In this document: positions 1-10,931 of the stretch, piece after piece
Numbering within the stretch: position 1 is the first letter of the stretch
Layout: each line of letters starts with the position of its first letter
From: Cyanophora paradoxa
Taxonomy: Eukaryota > Glaucocystophyceae > Cyanophorales > Cyanophoraceae
NCBI GenBank assembly: GCA_004431415.1
Contig: QPMI01000499.1
Location: 186,001-250,000 of the forward strand
Length of the DNA: 64,000 nucleotides
Reading direction: 5' to 3'
Notes under the pieces: model-generated
Databases searched by the model: none
What the model was told of the DNA's origin: nothing
The model's input: the letters and a program-made list of their open reading frames with translations, nothing else
Position numbers and translations under genes: made by a program

Positions 1-29
1 CTAACTATTCTTCCAGTTGCTGGCATCTC

Positions 30-3000
30 TTAATTAAAAGGAACAGAATTAATACCATCTGGTAAGATGTATCTCTTTGCATCAAAGCAGTTTAGGGCAA
101 CCCTTCTACTCACGGTATCTATTATTGTGTGATCTGCCCTTCTCTTCTGCTTTGCAGTCACAGTCTTGCTGATACCTGCAAATAAACACTCCTTAAAATC
201 ATTGAATTGGAGTTCCTCAGTGGAAGTCCCAGATAGCTTACTTCTCTCAATCTCAGCTGTTCTGAAACTGTAAACTTTGGCTCTCAGACCTACATACTCC
301 AATATAGCAGAACCTGGCATCTCATTTTTGTATTTACCTGGGGTCATTCTTGAATCACCTCCAAGGTCTAATGCATAGGATATATTCTCTATATCTGTTT
401 CAAGGGTCTTAGATTCGATGTATAGACAAAAGGAATCAGTATCATGGAATAGTAACTTGGCTTTGGACCACTGGGACCTCACAGTATCATAGAAGAACTT
501 GTAATTATGCAGTTTGGCTGCATCCAAAACATAAGCCCCAATTGCAACAGGCTTATCTAGCTTCACATGCTTTGTGTAAAACTCAAAGGCAACTGCCCTT
601 TCACTTATGGGACTTGTTGATTTCACTAAAGGAGAGGCTGCATATTTCATAAACAGTTTCTCACTGTTGGCAATCTTAACCACAGATCTACCTCTACATG
701 ATTCAATGCATTTCCCATAGATTGAGTTATTCATGAGTTTATAGAAATCAGCCTCGAATTTATTCACTGCTTTCCTTCTCATATCAGTGTTCAGCTCAAT
801 GTAGGGTTTCATTACAGGAGCCACAGTAAATGATAGGACCCTGTGAACCTTCTTTAGTTTCACACCTTTGGTCAGAATATACTGTAGAAGAGGCTCAGAA
901 ATCACATAGTTTGTCACAGAACCAAAGGTTGCAGTTAGCTTAGGGGTCTTATCAAGCTCTTCTCCTGAGAGATCCAATAGGCTCTTTTGATATTGTGATA
1001 ATTCTGCATATTCTACTATTTTCTTGTTTATAATTAGGGGAAATCACTGTGATCTAGAAACAGCCTAATTGGGTAATCCAGATCAACTTCCAGGAAACTG
1101 GATCTGTTATCTTGTGGGTTGAATTCGGTCTCCCATCTAAAATCACCAACTGGAATAGGCTGACTCAAGCAGTAGCCATACAAGTTGTTAGCATCAAACA
1201 GCATAATATGGGAGTTCTCACCATCAGCCTCAGCATACCTACAAGGCATTGTTGCAAAGCCACCCCTGATTCCCTCTCAACAAATTCATATTGCTCTACA
1301 TCACTGATGAGTTCTATTTTTGCCTTGGTGGTCCTTAACATAGCATCCCAAGATAGCCCAGGTGCAGATACATAATGAACTGGGTCAAGTCCATATACTG
1401 AGTGTGAAAGCCTTCTAAAAGCCTGGAATTTGTTCATTAATTCATTTACATCAGCAGCTCCGAAATCCATGAAATTGCTTGCATCAATGAACTTGTAAAG
1501 ACCCCATTGCAATGAAAGATATTGATCAAAGTTTTTCGAAAGGATTTCGATTCGCTTTTTATCACCCATGCCTGCTATTTTTCTGAAAATGAATGTCCCA
1601 CAGTCATCCATTTGATCAACAACAACTGCAACTTTGGTTTGCTTTGAGATTCTCCTATGGAGATTGCAGTTTCTGCATGCAGGGCAATGTAATGACCTGT
1701 GTGGTGATCATGATCCCTGCATTTGAAGTTTTCCTTAGTGAACCTCTCACTGCAAAGGTAACAGTGTTTGGTAGCCCTGTAAACAGCCTTTTGCTCATCT
1801 GTGAGTTCATTCATTGGAATATTGGTAAACAGAAAATCGATTAGTTCTCTTGCTTTGGACTCCAAGCATTCAAAGAGACCTCCCATTGGATCCTGACCCT
1901 CAAATCGAAACTCCTGAACATCTGCCCAGTGACTACTCTCAGGTTGACTGCTGAGACTTCTCTCTTGGATTTTGATGCATCAATGGGATGCTTCTATGTT
2001 CAATCTTGCAGTATACCACAACAGGAAGCCACACAGTTTTCCTGAGGTTTTTCAGTCCAAACTCTATGGTGGTCTCAGGCTTAGGAGTGATTCCCTTTGA
2101 GAGTCTCCAATCAATGCATCTGTTTGAGTCCACATGAGCAGTGAGTTTAGCCTCAGACCTGAATCGAGATAAGCATGTATCACAGTAGTGTAACTTTTGA
2201 TCCTTGGTTTTATCAAGGGCAACTCTGAGAAGTCTTGAAAGGGACATGATTGTAATATAGTGACCATTCCCTTCATCATCATGAATGAGCATGAGATTAA
2301 TCTTTTGCTTTCTGCCTGGGTTGCTGGATTGATGTAGGGGATATATAACATCTCGATCCATTCCAAATATGTTTATGCTGATGCCTGCATTTTGAGATTC
2401 GAATTTATCAATGATTTCAGCATCACAGGGAACAGGGAATGGGATGTTATCGAAATTGAGTGCCAAAGGATTGTATGTAGTTGGTGAGTATTTCCATTTG
2501 CGATATTGTGTAAGCTCACTTCTCTTGTGGGAATTCACATCTTTCCTATGGATCCATGCCAAAACTGCATTTTCGAAGCAAGAATCATCAATATTTCGAA
2601 TATTCACTGTGGCTCTCTTGGCTGCAATTGAATCAGGTGTTTTAACATAGCAACCACCAGTTGGGGCATAACTCATAATAGCAACTCTGAGCATTTCGAT
2701 TCTCTCCAATCGATAGCTATCAACAACATTCATCTGCTCCTGACACATTTGGGCTGCTTTATTCAGCTCAGTTCGAATATTTCTCGATTTGGTTAATACA
2801 AAATAATCGCTGTAAATGTATTTCGATATCCAAACCTGTGGATTGCTGACTTTTACGAACTTGCAGATAAACGATAAGCGAACTTTGATTGCCCTGAATT
2901 GATCTAGACTGTCTCTTAAACGTTTTGGTAGAGAGGTTGCAATTCTATCTAAATATTCAATCACATCAACAACAACTTCCCTTCTGGCTCTGTAAGTGAG

Positions 3001-3270
3001 CCAGCGATATAATTCATTCATAGCTGTTCCATCTTCTGCCTCTGGTTCTATTTGCCTCAGGCGATCCAATTCATCAAGAGTTTCAACTTTGTCATAGAGG
3101 TTATTTGCTTTTCTGGTTAATTTTGCTAAAGTGGGTCTGCCCCTTGAAATAAATCCGATTTCCCGGTCATATTCAGCCTCTGTGATTTCATGGGCTGCAT
3201 ACAGTGTTCCTAGTAATCCCATGAGTTCCCATTTCTTCTCTCTAATGAGTCTGTTGCTAATTCGGGGCAT
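30..3270 (-). CDS. Protein-primed family B DNA polymerase (frameshifted)
   Basis: Replicative polymerase of the Polinton/adintovirus/PLV type (DNA_pol_B_2). It is read in pieces from right to left. The N-terminal 443-residue segment (3270-1939) has the region typical of these polymerases, ending in a C..C....H zinc-finger-like element. The piece at 1886-1575 has a CYLC...RDHDHHTGHY zinc/HNH-like motif. The pieces at 1611-1165 and 1249-1034 carry palm motif A (DANNLYG), and 977-30 carries motif B (KLMNNSIYGK) and motif C (HDTDS). All essential palm motifs are present. Frame changes fall near 1030, 1270, 1705 and 1930-1970. The first three are each explained by one missing base in a short run; I did not resolve the last one. 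I infer a potentially complete gene of about 1,080 residues. The stop is at 30, so the C-terminus is inside the window. Confidence 0.88.
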
Positions 3271-3304
3271 AGTTCCTAACTTGTTCCTACTCTCAACAAA
3301 TATT

Positions 3305-3622
3305 TTATTCTGAGATGTTCTGAACGCGATTTTCTAGTTTCTTTCGCAATTTGGCTTTGTAATGCATTGGATAATGTGATCCATTTTTTGTCCATACATT
3401 TGGGTTTTTGTGATACTGTTTAAGGGCGTTAATTAAGTTTTTCTCTGTTTGTAATCGCAAACAATCAATATCTTTGGAGGAAAGCTGTGACATTTGATAC
3501 CCATCACATTTGCTTTGGCATTTGATGATTTTGTCTATAAGAGCTGGTATATCCTTCAAATCATCTTTATCGAAATGTTTGTTCTCAATCATTGAACTCA
3601 TTCTGGTAGTCCAGCTTGTCAT
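3305..3622 (-). CDS. Small viral protein, unknown function (105 aa)
   Basis: A 105-residue charged, lysine-rich open frame directly upstream of the polymerase, with about 34 bp between its stop and the polymerase start, in the same direction. It has no signal peptide or membrane segment and its composition is mostly helical. It has paired cysteines (CQSKC) near residues 35-39. I do not recognise a family. Its position between the polymerase and the iteron-bearing intergenic region at 3640-3824 suggests an early or replication-linked protein, but that is inference only. Coding is supported by AT-rich codon use like its neighbours and by tight packing. Confidence 0.6.
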   Translation of the reverse strand: MTSWTTRMSSMIENKHFDKDDLKDIPALIDKIIKCQSKCDGYQMSQLSSKDIDCLRLQTEKNLINALKQYHKNPNVWTKNGSHYPMHYKAKLRKKLENRVQNISE

Positions 3623-3639
3623 TGTTGGTACTACTACTT

Positions 3640-3824
3640 ATTATTATAAGAATATTATAATGTATTTGTTTTAAATCGTCAGGCAGACTTCGATTGTCAG
3701 GCAGCTGATTCAGCCAACATTAAGAAACTCTGTCACTTTTTCAAGTCAGTGTTTGAGAAAACTAATGAAACCATAAACTTATAAAAGTTAAATAGAAAGG
3801 TGCCTGACAGTGCCTGACAGCTTT
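3640..3824. promoter_or_regulatory. Intergenic iteron region I (2 direct + 2 inverted copies)
   Basis: A non-coding AT-rich gap between two minus-strand genes. It holds CGTCAGGCA at 3677-3685, TGTCAGGCA at 3695-3703, and the reverse complement TGCCTGACA at 3801-3809 and 3811-3819. The last two copies are exactly 10 bp apart. The same 9-mer recurs in the same direct-then-inverted order at 6753-6936 and 23194-23376. It is probably a binding site for one virus-encoded or host factor, acting in promoter control or as a replication origin. Confidence 0.7.
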
Positions 3825-6216
3825 TTAACAATCATCATCATCCTCATCAATAAACTCTGTTGTAGTTTCCGAAATCAGTTTTACACACTTGTAACCTCTA
3901 TCATATACTTTTGAAGTTGCCTTTCTCACTGCATATTTGTCATATTTGGCTCCCAACATCTCCATTACTCTCTTAACCCTGCTTGCAGATATATTGAGTT
4001 TCAAAGCTTTTAACTCCTCATCTACAGTTTTGCTTGACAGAGAATCAGAAGGATTTCCTGTAAATTCAAATCTGCTTTTTAGTATTTGAATTTCATCACC
4101 TGCATCCTCTCTGAAAGCAGCAGTATCATTTGCCACCTTGCCACATATCTGGACTTTGTGGGATTTGTATGCTTGGAATACTGACCATTGGAAAGCATGA
4201 ATGATTTCAGGGCGTTTAAGCAGATCACTTTTAATATCTTCAGAAGCCAATCTATAGCATGGGAGCTTCATTTCATCCATTGTTTTCTGATCCACAAACT
4301 TGTGGGGATGCTGAAAGAAAACAAGAGTCTCAAGTGTATCAGATGGAGAAACAGGGGGCATATCATTCATGATCATCCAGAGCCTACTTTGGAGTCTTAT
4401 ATTTTGCTCATTTCCATATAGGATTCGAATGCATTGAATATCACCACCAGATTCTTTCTTTTTAATCATATTGCCATTTATCTTGATACTTGGATTCGAA
4501 ACATCAAACTTCATCTCTTGGGTAAATGTTAAACGGCGAAATTCACATGGTTTCATCCATTTTAGCTTTTTAGCCTCATCAGAATCTGAATGTTTGTCCA
4601 TCAGGAAAGATTCTCCTCCAATAGTGTTTACATAACCACTCCCCCAAGTGTTCTCATTAAGATTGACATAAACTCCTTTTCCACAATTGCGCTCACCTGA
4701 TGATAGTCCCCATTGTTTATCCTCTACTTTGCCTGCCATTGCTCTTGCTGTAAATTCGAGAGCAGTATTAATTGCATCTGCTCCAAACACAGGTTCAAGT
4801 ATGTTTTCGTAGAGGATTTTTATATGCTCTTCTGACGGCTTGACTACATATCCTCGATCATCTACAAGTAAATCTCTTTCAATTCTAGTAGTGGAATAGA
4901 CGTTTTGACACTCTGCCCAAGGAGTAAGCTTTTTGGTTTCGAAATCATACACACCATTTTTATAACACAATTTTCCAAGAGATGAAGACCAAAGGACATT
5001 ATTCACAAACTCACTATCATTTGGCAGAAGAGCTTTTGTAGCTTTGATTACTTTTTGAGCGCCTGTTATATTTGCGGTATACTCTGTTAGACCTGTCAGA
5101 CCCTCATGATAGATCTTTGCTTGAAGGCACTTCTTTAAAAGCATATTTTCCACTTGATTGGTTTCCTCAGTCCAAAGATTCTCATCTGTTTTGACAAATA
5201 TACGACCATTGGATTGCTTGACATCATTTTTGATATCTTCAGCAAACAGAGTAGCAGCCTCATAGTCTGTAGAGCAAATTCGAAAATCGTTTGCTTTCAG
5301 AGAAGCTTCATCTGGAAGCTCGAAACCCTGATCCATAGGCTTAACAACTAAGCCTAATTTGTATCCTGTGGACTGCTGGATATAGTTCTCTGCATCTTTG
5401 AGAATATCAGTAAGTTTTTCCAGTGATAGATTAGGTGACTTTTCAATCATGCAGCCATCAAATACAAGAACACCAACAGTGAGTTTGATGGAGGTTAAAT
5501 ACTCACACAGAGCCATAAGAGCAATATTCTCGATCTGACAAAGAACCATGTTAACAGTGGAACCTAACACATTGTAGCCCTTCTTTCGCTTGCAAATAGC
5601 AAGGAAGTTGGTATTTTCTTTAATTCAGCAATAGAAGCATGAATACCACCAATTTCTTGTTTAACCTTTTTAAAAGCCATTTCTTTGTGTAAATCGGGAC
5701 ACTCAATGCCTCCTCCTCCGTTAATCACAGATAAGAAGGCGCACTTAATTTCTTCACGAGTAAGATCACACTTTTTGCTTAAATCACTAACGATTTTATC
5801 TCGATTGGCAACAAACTCAGCAAGGAAATCACAGTTTATGTCATTTTTTGGCAATACTGGACGAGTATCGATGGATGAGCATTTTTCATATCAATATCAT
5901 AATACAAATCCCTTGCTAAGGTGTGTCTAAATTCCCGAGGCATACTCTGCATGCTTGCTTTTTTGTTTTTGATGTGTGAGAGAGTAGTGAAATATCTCCC
6001 AGTATGGTGTTTGCATTGATAGTATTTAACTTGAATGGCTCCATTTGAATGCAAGTCTTTCATGTATTTCTTCAGGAGAGTCAAAGTAGCAGTAGAATCC
6101 ACATCAGGTCTATAACTCAAACCCTCGAAATTATCGATTAAATACTTAAGAGTAGGGCGAGATACTTTTTCAACAAGAGTGATATCGAGATTGTTGGGTT
6201 TCTTTGAGCTAAACAT
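3825..6216 (-). CDS. TVpol-like polymerase fused to SF3 helicase (frameshifted)
   Basis: The three consecutive pieces 6216-5836, 5854-5564 and 5570-3825 make one protein of about 790 residues. The first ends in YDIDMKNAHPSIL, matching motif A of the transposon-viral polymerase family (TVpol, a divergent relative of family A polymerases). The second holds a helical motif-B-like stretch. The third opens with VLVFDGCMIE (motif C, Asp38 of that piece), followed by a superfamily 3 helicase. In the helicase, Walker A is GERNCGKG near residue 291, Walker B lies in RRLTFTQEM and sensor 1 is LWMIMNDMP. TVpol-S3H fusions are a hallmark of PLVs and some virophages. The breaks near 5580 and 5850 are each explained by one missing A in an A run, so the gene may be intact. 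It likely provides DNA unwinding and priming or polymerisation. Confidence 0.82.
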
Positions 6217-6390
6217 CTTTCTTGAACGTTTCTATATTAAGCAGATAAAATATTTTATCTGAAAATCCTTGTCATTTTTTGTTGCCAAACCTTTAAGTCC
6301 TTTTGGGTTGGCTTCCAGTTATATCGATAATTGGTAGTAGTGTATCAGTTTTTTTATGAATTCCCCACACAAAAATAATGAACCGGCATT

Positions 6391-6621
6391 TCAGTATTTC
6401 CGAGGACGACCTACAGGTCGACCTTCTGGGAAATTTGGGTCAAATGTGAGTTGCTTTTTATAGTAGTAATAGGCTAATGCCCTTTTGCGGCGAATTTCAC
6501 GATATTCCTCATCCTCTTCATATCTTTTATTATAATAAATTTGGTTTGAGATCTTTTTCTTCATTGCAGAAGAGATCTTTTCAAAACTTTTGCTCTCAGT
6601 TACAGTTTGATCAGTATCCAT
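6391..6621 (-). CDS. Small basic AT-hook-like protein (76 aa)
   Basis: A 76-residue lysine/arginine/tyrosine-rich protein. A helix-forming middle (YNKRYEEDEEYREIRRKRA) is followed by a C-terminal GRPVGRPRKY, which contains the GRP core of AT-hook minor-groove binders. It resembles the 81-residue protein at 7387-7632 (YREDPAYREYKKQQALASYY, then RPRGRPIKY), so the two are probably paralogues. It may bind viral DNA for packaging or regulation. It reads away from the iteron block at 6737-6940, which lies just upstream of its start. Confidence 0.6.
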   Translation of the reverse strand: MDTDQTVTESKSFEKISSAMKKKISNQIYYNKRYEEDEEYREIRRKRALAYYYYKKQLTFDPNFPEGRPVGRPRKY

Positions 6622-6736
6622 TTGGGTATCTCTTAACTATAACCGAGAAAAATGTTTTGTCAGATTTCAATATGCTTGATTTCCTTAAGTAGTTTATGCG
6701 TTGTCATTTTTTGGTAACAGAGATAATTCCTATACT

Positions 6737-6940
6737 GTTACCATAAATGGTTTGTCAGGCACTTTAAAATAGTTGTCAGGCACTAATATAGTATGTCAGG
6801 CATTGTCAGGCACCTTTTTAGAAAACTTTTCTATAATGAAAATTTCATTGTTGATCCAAACAATGACATTGAAGATTTTCAATAGTGTTTTAAAATCAAT
6901 GTGTTTCCTGCCTGACAAACGTTTTACTGCCTGACAACCT
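6737..6940. promoter_or_regulatory. Phased iteron region II (4 direct + 2 inverted copies)
   Basis: This is the gap between divergent genes ending at 6621 and starting at 7010. TGTCAGGCA occurs at 6753, 6774, 6794 and 6804 (steps of 21, 20 and 10 bp, all whole helical turns). The reverse complement TGCCTGACA follows at 6909 and 6928. The first ~130 bp are nearly duplicated at 23186-23311. The site is likely a bidirectional promoter/operator or a replication origin. Confidence 0.75.
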
Positions 6941-7009
6941 TTCATCAACAAAAAATGATTGTGTAAACTGACTTAAAGATTTATCAGATATATTAATAAG
7001 AAAACAACA

Positions 7010-7309
7010 ATGGCTGCTCAAATCGCCAAAGGAATTCTTGCCGAAAAGATTGAGAAAGATACCCTCTGGAAAGATCATAAAGGATTAGTTGATGCTATTG
7101 TAGAGAGTGGTCTCCACTCAACAGGAATAAACATTAATCAGGCTGATAATAAGCGAAACAAAGAATTTCGACAGAAAGTAGAAAGAGATGTATTGGGCAT
7201 GATAATTGACCCAAACTACCTTTCCACAATTAACAAAAAAAATCATTCAAACACTGCCACAAAAAAACGACTCTTTAAGAAATTAATGAGTCGTTCTACT
7301 TCCTCTTAA
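7010..7309 (+). CDS. Small viral protein, unknown function (99 aa)
   Basis: A 99-residue lysine-rich soluble protein read rightwards from the phased iteron region. Its start follows an AT-rich leader. It is predicted mostly helical, with a basic C-terminus (KKRLFKKLMSRSTSS), and is followed by a run of A residues. No family is recognised. It is the only plus-strand gene among the left-hand replication and capsid genes, so the iteron region probably drives transcription both ways. A small DNA-binding or regulatory protein is possible but unproven. Confidence 0.55.
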   Translation: MAAQIAKGILAEKIEKDTLWKDHKGLVDAIVESGLHSTGININQADNKRNKEFRQKVERDVLGMIIDPNYLSTINKKNHSNTATKKRLFKKLMSRSTSS

Positions 7310-7386
7310 AAAAAAGAGCCAATTCCTTTGTATATATTTTTATAGCTGCCTCAGTAGCATACTGAGACCGCTTTTTCTCAATTATC

Positions 7387-7632
7387 TTATAGACCTGGGG
7401 GTCCATTGCTACTTTCAGTTGGCAAATAATATTTAATCGGTCTTCCTCTGGGTCTCTGCTCCTCTTTTTGGGCTTTTCTGCGATAATAGGATGCCAGGGC
7501 TTGTTGCTTCTTATACTCTCTATATGCTGGGTCCTCTCTATATCGTTTCTGCATTGCTAGAATGTGTCTTATAGAACCCTCAGTAACAGGTTCATCACTG
7601 GTAAACTCGATTAAACTAATAGTATCCTCCAT
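7387..7632 (-). CDS. Small basic AT-hook-like protein, paralogue (81 aa)
   Basis: An 81-residue protein with an acidic N-terminus (residues 1-20), a helical charged segment (KRYREDPAYREYKKQQALASYYRR, residues ~30-53) and a C-terminal RPRGRPIKY AT-hook-like motif. The helix plus GRP arrangement repeats that of the gene at 6391-6621. It overlaps the upstream gene's 3' end by 17 bp in the same direction, so the two may be co-transcribed. A role in DNA binding or genome compaction is inferred from composition only. Confidence 0.6.
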   Translation of the reverse strand: MEDTISLIEFTSDEPVTEGSIRHILAMQKRYREDPAYREYKKQQALASYYRRKAQKEEQRPRGRPIKYYLPTESSNGPPGL

Positions 7633-7888
7633 TTATATTCCCAGAGAAAACGTTTTCTGCTGACAGAGAACTTCTCCTTGGATACTCCTGTTGCTCATAT
7701 GTATACTCTGTGGGGTCTGCTGGCATTGACTCCACAGAAACTGTTGATCTCCTTCTCTCTCTTGCTTCTGAGGCATTATCCTCATTATCTGACATCTCAA
7801 ACTCCACTGTTGTCTCACAACATCCACTGTGGCAATTGCTCACCACATGCAGACTGAACATCTCGAAGAACTTTCGTATTATGTCCAT
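7616..7888 (-). CDS. Small viral protein, Ser/Glu-rich, unknown (90 aa)
   Basis: An open frame that first reaches an ATG at 7888. The in-frame extension to 7948 begins with TTG and is not supported. The product is about 90 residues with an N-terminal cysteine cluster (CHSGCCE) and then a disordered Ser/Glu/Arg-rich tail. A tatataaaa string lies about 40 bp upstream on the minus strand and could be a TATA-like element. No family is recognised. Confidence 0.45.
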   Translation of the reverse strand: MDIIRKFFEMFSLHVVSNCHSGCCETTVEFEMSDNEDNASEARERRRSTVSVESMPADPTEYTYEQQEYPRRSSLSAENVFSGNINGGYY

Positions 7889-7910
7889 ATCTCTAATAAA
7901 ACAGAGAAAA

Positions 7911-8643
7911 TTAAAGCCAAACTCGTCTTTTATATACTGTTGGGGCAACTCCCTTTTCTACTTCAGCTTTGGTGGCACCAGGTTCAATGGTTCCCTTTTG
8001 GGTCTTTGTTTTCATTTCATCTACTGCCTGCTCATCGATTTGGTTCTCTTTCTTAGCAATAAACTGTTTATCTGGGACACCAGTGATTCCCATTTTATAA
8101 ACTTCCTTTCGAAGCATCTCCTTTAGCTTGGCTCTCTCTTTCTTCTCAGTAACATACTGCTCCAAAGCACTGGATTTGGCTTCCAGATCTTTGAGTTTAG
8201 CAGTCATCTCATCCCATTGAGCCTTGGAATTCGATGAATATTTTGAGTGGGAGCAGTCTTGTATGTGACTTCACCAGCCATAGACTGAATAACCTTGTCT
8301 GATTCTTTACTTAGACCTTCACCTTTGCGAGCCAATGACAGATCTTGCAAGCCTAAACCTTTATCATCAGCAGCACCAATAATTCGCCTGGCACCCTCAG
8401 CAACAGCTTTCATTTTGAGGCTTCTGGTGAAATGTTGAGTTGGTCAGCAGTTGAACTTTGTGGGGCTTTGTCATCGACTGATTCCTCATAGGCAGCATTT
8501 AGGGGGTCTTCTTGGGGTTGTGAGGGTTTGATTTCGTTCATACCATTGAATTTCATTGGTTCAGTGTTAATAGATCCATTGTTTCCACCACCTGAATAGC
8601 CAACAGCCCCAGCTGGGATCCCTATTTTTCGTTTGGGAGGCAT
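7911..8643 (-). CDS. Possible minor virion/scaffold protein (frameshifted, ~244 aa)
   Basis: Three abutting minus-strand frames (8643-8410, 8413-8204, 8207-7911) join by 4-bp overlaps. Each join is explained by one missing A in a four-A run, so I treat them as one gene. The N-terminal part is Gly/Asn/Pro-rich and starts with a basic MPPKRK. The middle is Ala/Gly-rich, and the C-terminal ~100 residues form a charged coiled-coil-like helix (KLKDLEAKSSALEQYVTEKK). It sits between small proteins and the packaging ATPase, inside the morphogenesis block. A structural or scaffold role is an inference from position. Confidence 0.5.
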
Positions 8644-8671
8644 TGTATCTTTATTAGAATGAGAGATAATT

Positions 8672-9454
8672 TTATAAACCGCGTTTATATCGCATCAATT
8701 TATTGCTATGGACTTGGCTTTTCACTTCTTTGGGGGCTTCCTCTTTTTCTGGTGGTTTCAGTTCATCCTCTTTCTTTTTTGGCTTCCTGTGGAAGCGAGG
8801 AAATGGGAAATCTTTCACAAGCTCAGCTTTATCTACATAGTATTTAACTGAGTAGTTTGCAGAGGACCAAACGATATACTGATAGGAGTGGACATACTCT
8901 TCAAACATTTTGTAAAAGTCCTCCTTGTTTCGCATTATATTGTATTCTTCCTCTATGGCTTCAAGTTCTTTGCGATTAGCAGCACTCAGGAAAACAGCAT
9001 AATCAGAATTAACTCGAATAGTCGAAGAGACTTTTCTTAGCTTTTGTGTGATGCAGATAATGGATATTTTCGAGTGTCTGCCCCTACTGTACAGAGATGA
9101 CACCACCTTGTCTCTGGTTAAATCAATTATCTCATTATCAATTAAATCATCTAAAACAACACACATGTGGTTGACAGGTTCACCCTTTTCGATTTTCTCC
9201 TGCCTTTCATCCAAAAGCTTTGAAATGTAACCGGCATCCCATTTACCAAGTTCTACTGTTGCAACCTCTCTCCAGAAATGATTGAAGCTGGTCCCACTCA
9301 CAACTAGGACAACATCAATAACTTTGGCATCATGTAATTGCTTTAACCAATACTTTACACATTCGCTTTTTCCCGTACAACTTTTGCCTATAAAAATGGC
9401 TCTGAAAACACCTTTAATCATTTCAGAGACATTAAACTCTTCTAAATCTTGCAT
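8672..9454 (-). CDS. A32/FtsK-HerA-type genome packaging ATPase
   Basis: An intact 260-residue ATPase. Walker A is GKSCTGKS at residues 23-30. Walker B is CVVLDD, with the acidic pair at Asp102-Asp103. An arginine-containing segment (YSRGRHSKISII) follows, with a sensor-like ITQ. The C-terminal 40 residues are a Lys/Glu/Pro-rich tail. The length and motif order match the DNA-packaging ATPases of PLVs, virophages and Polintons, which pump the genome into the preformed capsid. It lies directly beside the capsid genes and reads in the same direction, as is common in these viruses. Confidence 0.92.
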   Translation of the reverse strand: MQDLEEFNVSEMIKGVFRAIFIGKSCTGKSECVKYWLKQLHDAKVIDVVLVVSGTSFNHFWREVATVELGKWDAGYISKLLDERQEKIEKGEPVNHMCVVLDDLIDNEIIDLTRDKVVSSLYSRGRHSKISIICITQKLRKVSSTIRVNSDYAVFLSAANRKELEAIEEEYNIMRNKEDFYKMFEEYVHSYQYIVWSSANYSVKYYVDKAELVKDFPFPRFHRKPKKKEDELKPPEKEEAPKEVKSQVHSNKLMRYKRGL

Positions 9455-9513
9455 TGTTGTAGATCTTCCTAAATAAAGACAGATAAAAATAATGCAGGGA
9501 GACTGAAAATGGT

Positions 9514-10878
9514 CTATAAATTGATTCTACGAACACCTGAACCGTCTATAATGAGGAAACTATGCATGAGAGCGCGAACTTGAACATTGATTGTCTTATC
9601 TGTGGGCATGTAGAGTGTGAGGAATGAAGATGAGGAATTTGTCAGGTCAACAAATCCACTTTGAGCAATATTTCGAATCGCCTTCTCTCCATCAATGCAG
9701 AAACTTAAACCTGAAAGGACATATTTATCTGCAACCTTGTCCATGTTAGAGCATTTGAAGGCATCAGCAATAAGCTCAGCACCTTTGAGTAGGGAAATTG
9801 GCTCAGTGGCATAGAGACGCTGACCATTTATTTCCACAGTGAATGTTATCTCTTTGGAGTTGGCATAGGTCTTAAGAACACTGTGGGAGCCATTGGATTT
9901 GTCAACAGTCTCATAATCACGAACTGAAACAAGCAGAGCATAGACAAGACCTGAGATTTGAGAGAGGTTAATTCGATTGGGCTGGGCATTGCCCTTGGCA
10001 GCAAAAGCAATGGCATCTACAAATCCAATATCAAGGGAGGGAATAGCCATGCCAGTTGTCTTTACTTTTTCAATTACAGTAGCGAAAAGCTCATCAGAAA
10101 CATTAATAGCATGCATGTAAAGGCGAGGAGAAGTAATTGAAATAGCAGGGTTGTTGCACCAAGACTGAAAGTGGTGATGTTTTGACCAACATGGGCAAGT
10201 GTAGCATTAGCAGTATCACCAAGACCATCATCTTCTGTCTTATCAGCAGCTGTCCCACCAACAACAGGGAGAGAGCGACCACCATAGGAAGTTTCAACAT
10301 AACCCTTTCCAGCATCCTTAAACCAAACAGTAACAACCATTTCACCAGATAAAGCACCAAGGGGAAGATAGTGATTTAGCCAAGGCACTGGGATCTCAAC
10401 GAAAAATGAGCCACCAAGTCGGTTGGTTCCATGAGCAGGGATACCATGAACCATGCCCATTGAGCGTTTCTTTTTAGCTAGTTGATCCTCCGAATAATAG
10501 ACCAGGGGAAATGAGCAAGGAAATCAGAAGGGATGTGGTAGGTGTAAGATCCATAGGTAATTTCAAGTCGCTGAACTAAAGCACCAACTGGGCGAGTGTA
10601 TCCATTGCGAACTAGATCTTCACCAGCAAAAGTGATTTCTGGTAGGTCGAAAGCAAGTTCGAGTTTTCCACAGAAATTGTAGCGAGGTAGCTTGAAGGAA
10701 ATGCGATTTCCTACATTATTCTCAAAAGTATTGCTGGATTCACAACAACTAGAACTGGCTTAGACTTGGATTCGAGACCAAGCATAAGGGAGTTATCCAG
10801 GAAAAAGGCTTTCGCCTCCTCTGGGGTTGTTAGGGCTTCTTTCAGCGAAAGTCTTTGAAGAGTGGAAGTGATATCCAT
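9514..10878 (-). CDS. Major capsid protein, double jelly-roll (frameshifted)
   Basis: One gene read in three pieces: N-terminus 10878-10711 (starting MDITSTLQRL), middle ~10730-10074 and C-terminus ~10140-9514, about 450 residues in total. The middle carries the segments common in PLV capsid proteins: a HIPSDFLAHFPLVYY stretch, then RLGGSFFVEIPVPW and a KGYVETSYGG-like loop. The beta-rich C-terminal half fits a second jelly roll. Breaks near 10730 and 10160 are each one base missing (A in a short run; T in TTT). The length is near that of other PLV capsid proteins. It forms the pseudo-hexameric capsomers. Adjacency to the ATPase and penton-like genes supports the call. Family identity is by pattern, not by search. 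Confidence 0.8.
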
Positions 10879-10931
10879 TATATTCTCTTTTATTATACTG
10901 CAACATAAAAAATCTACCAATGATCCTTAAT

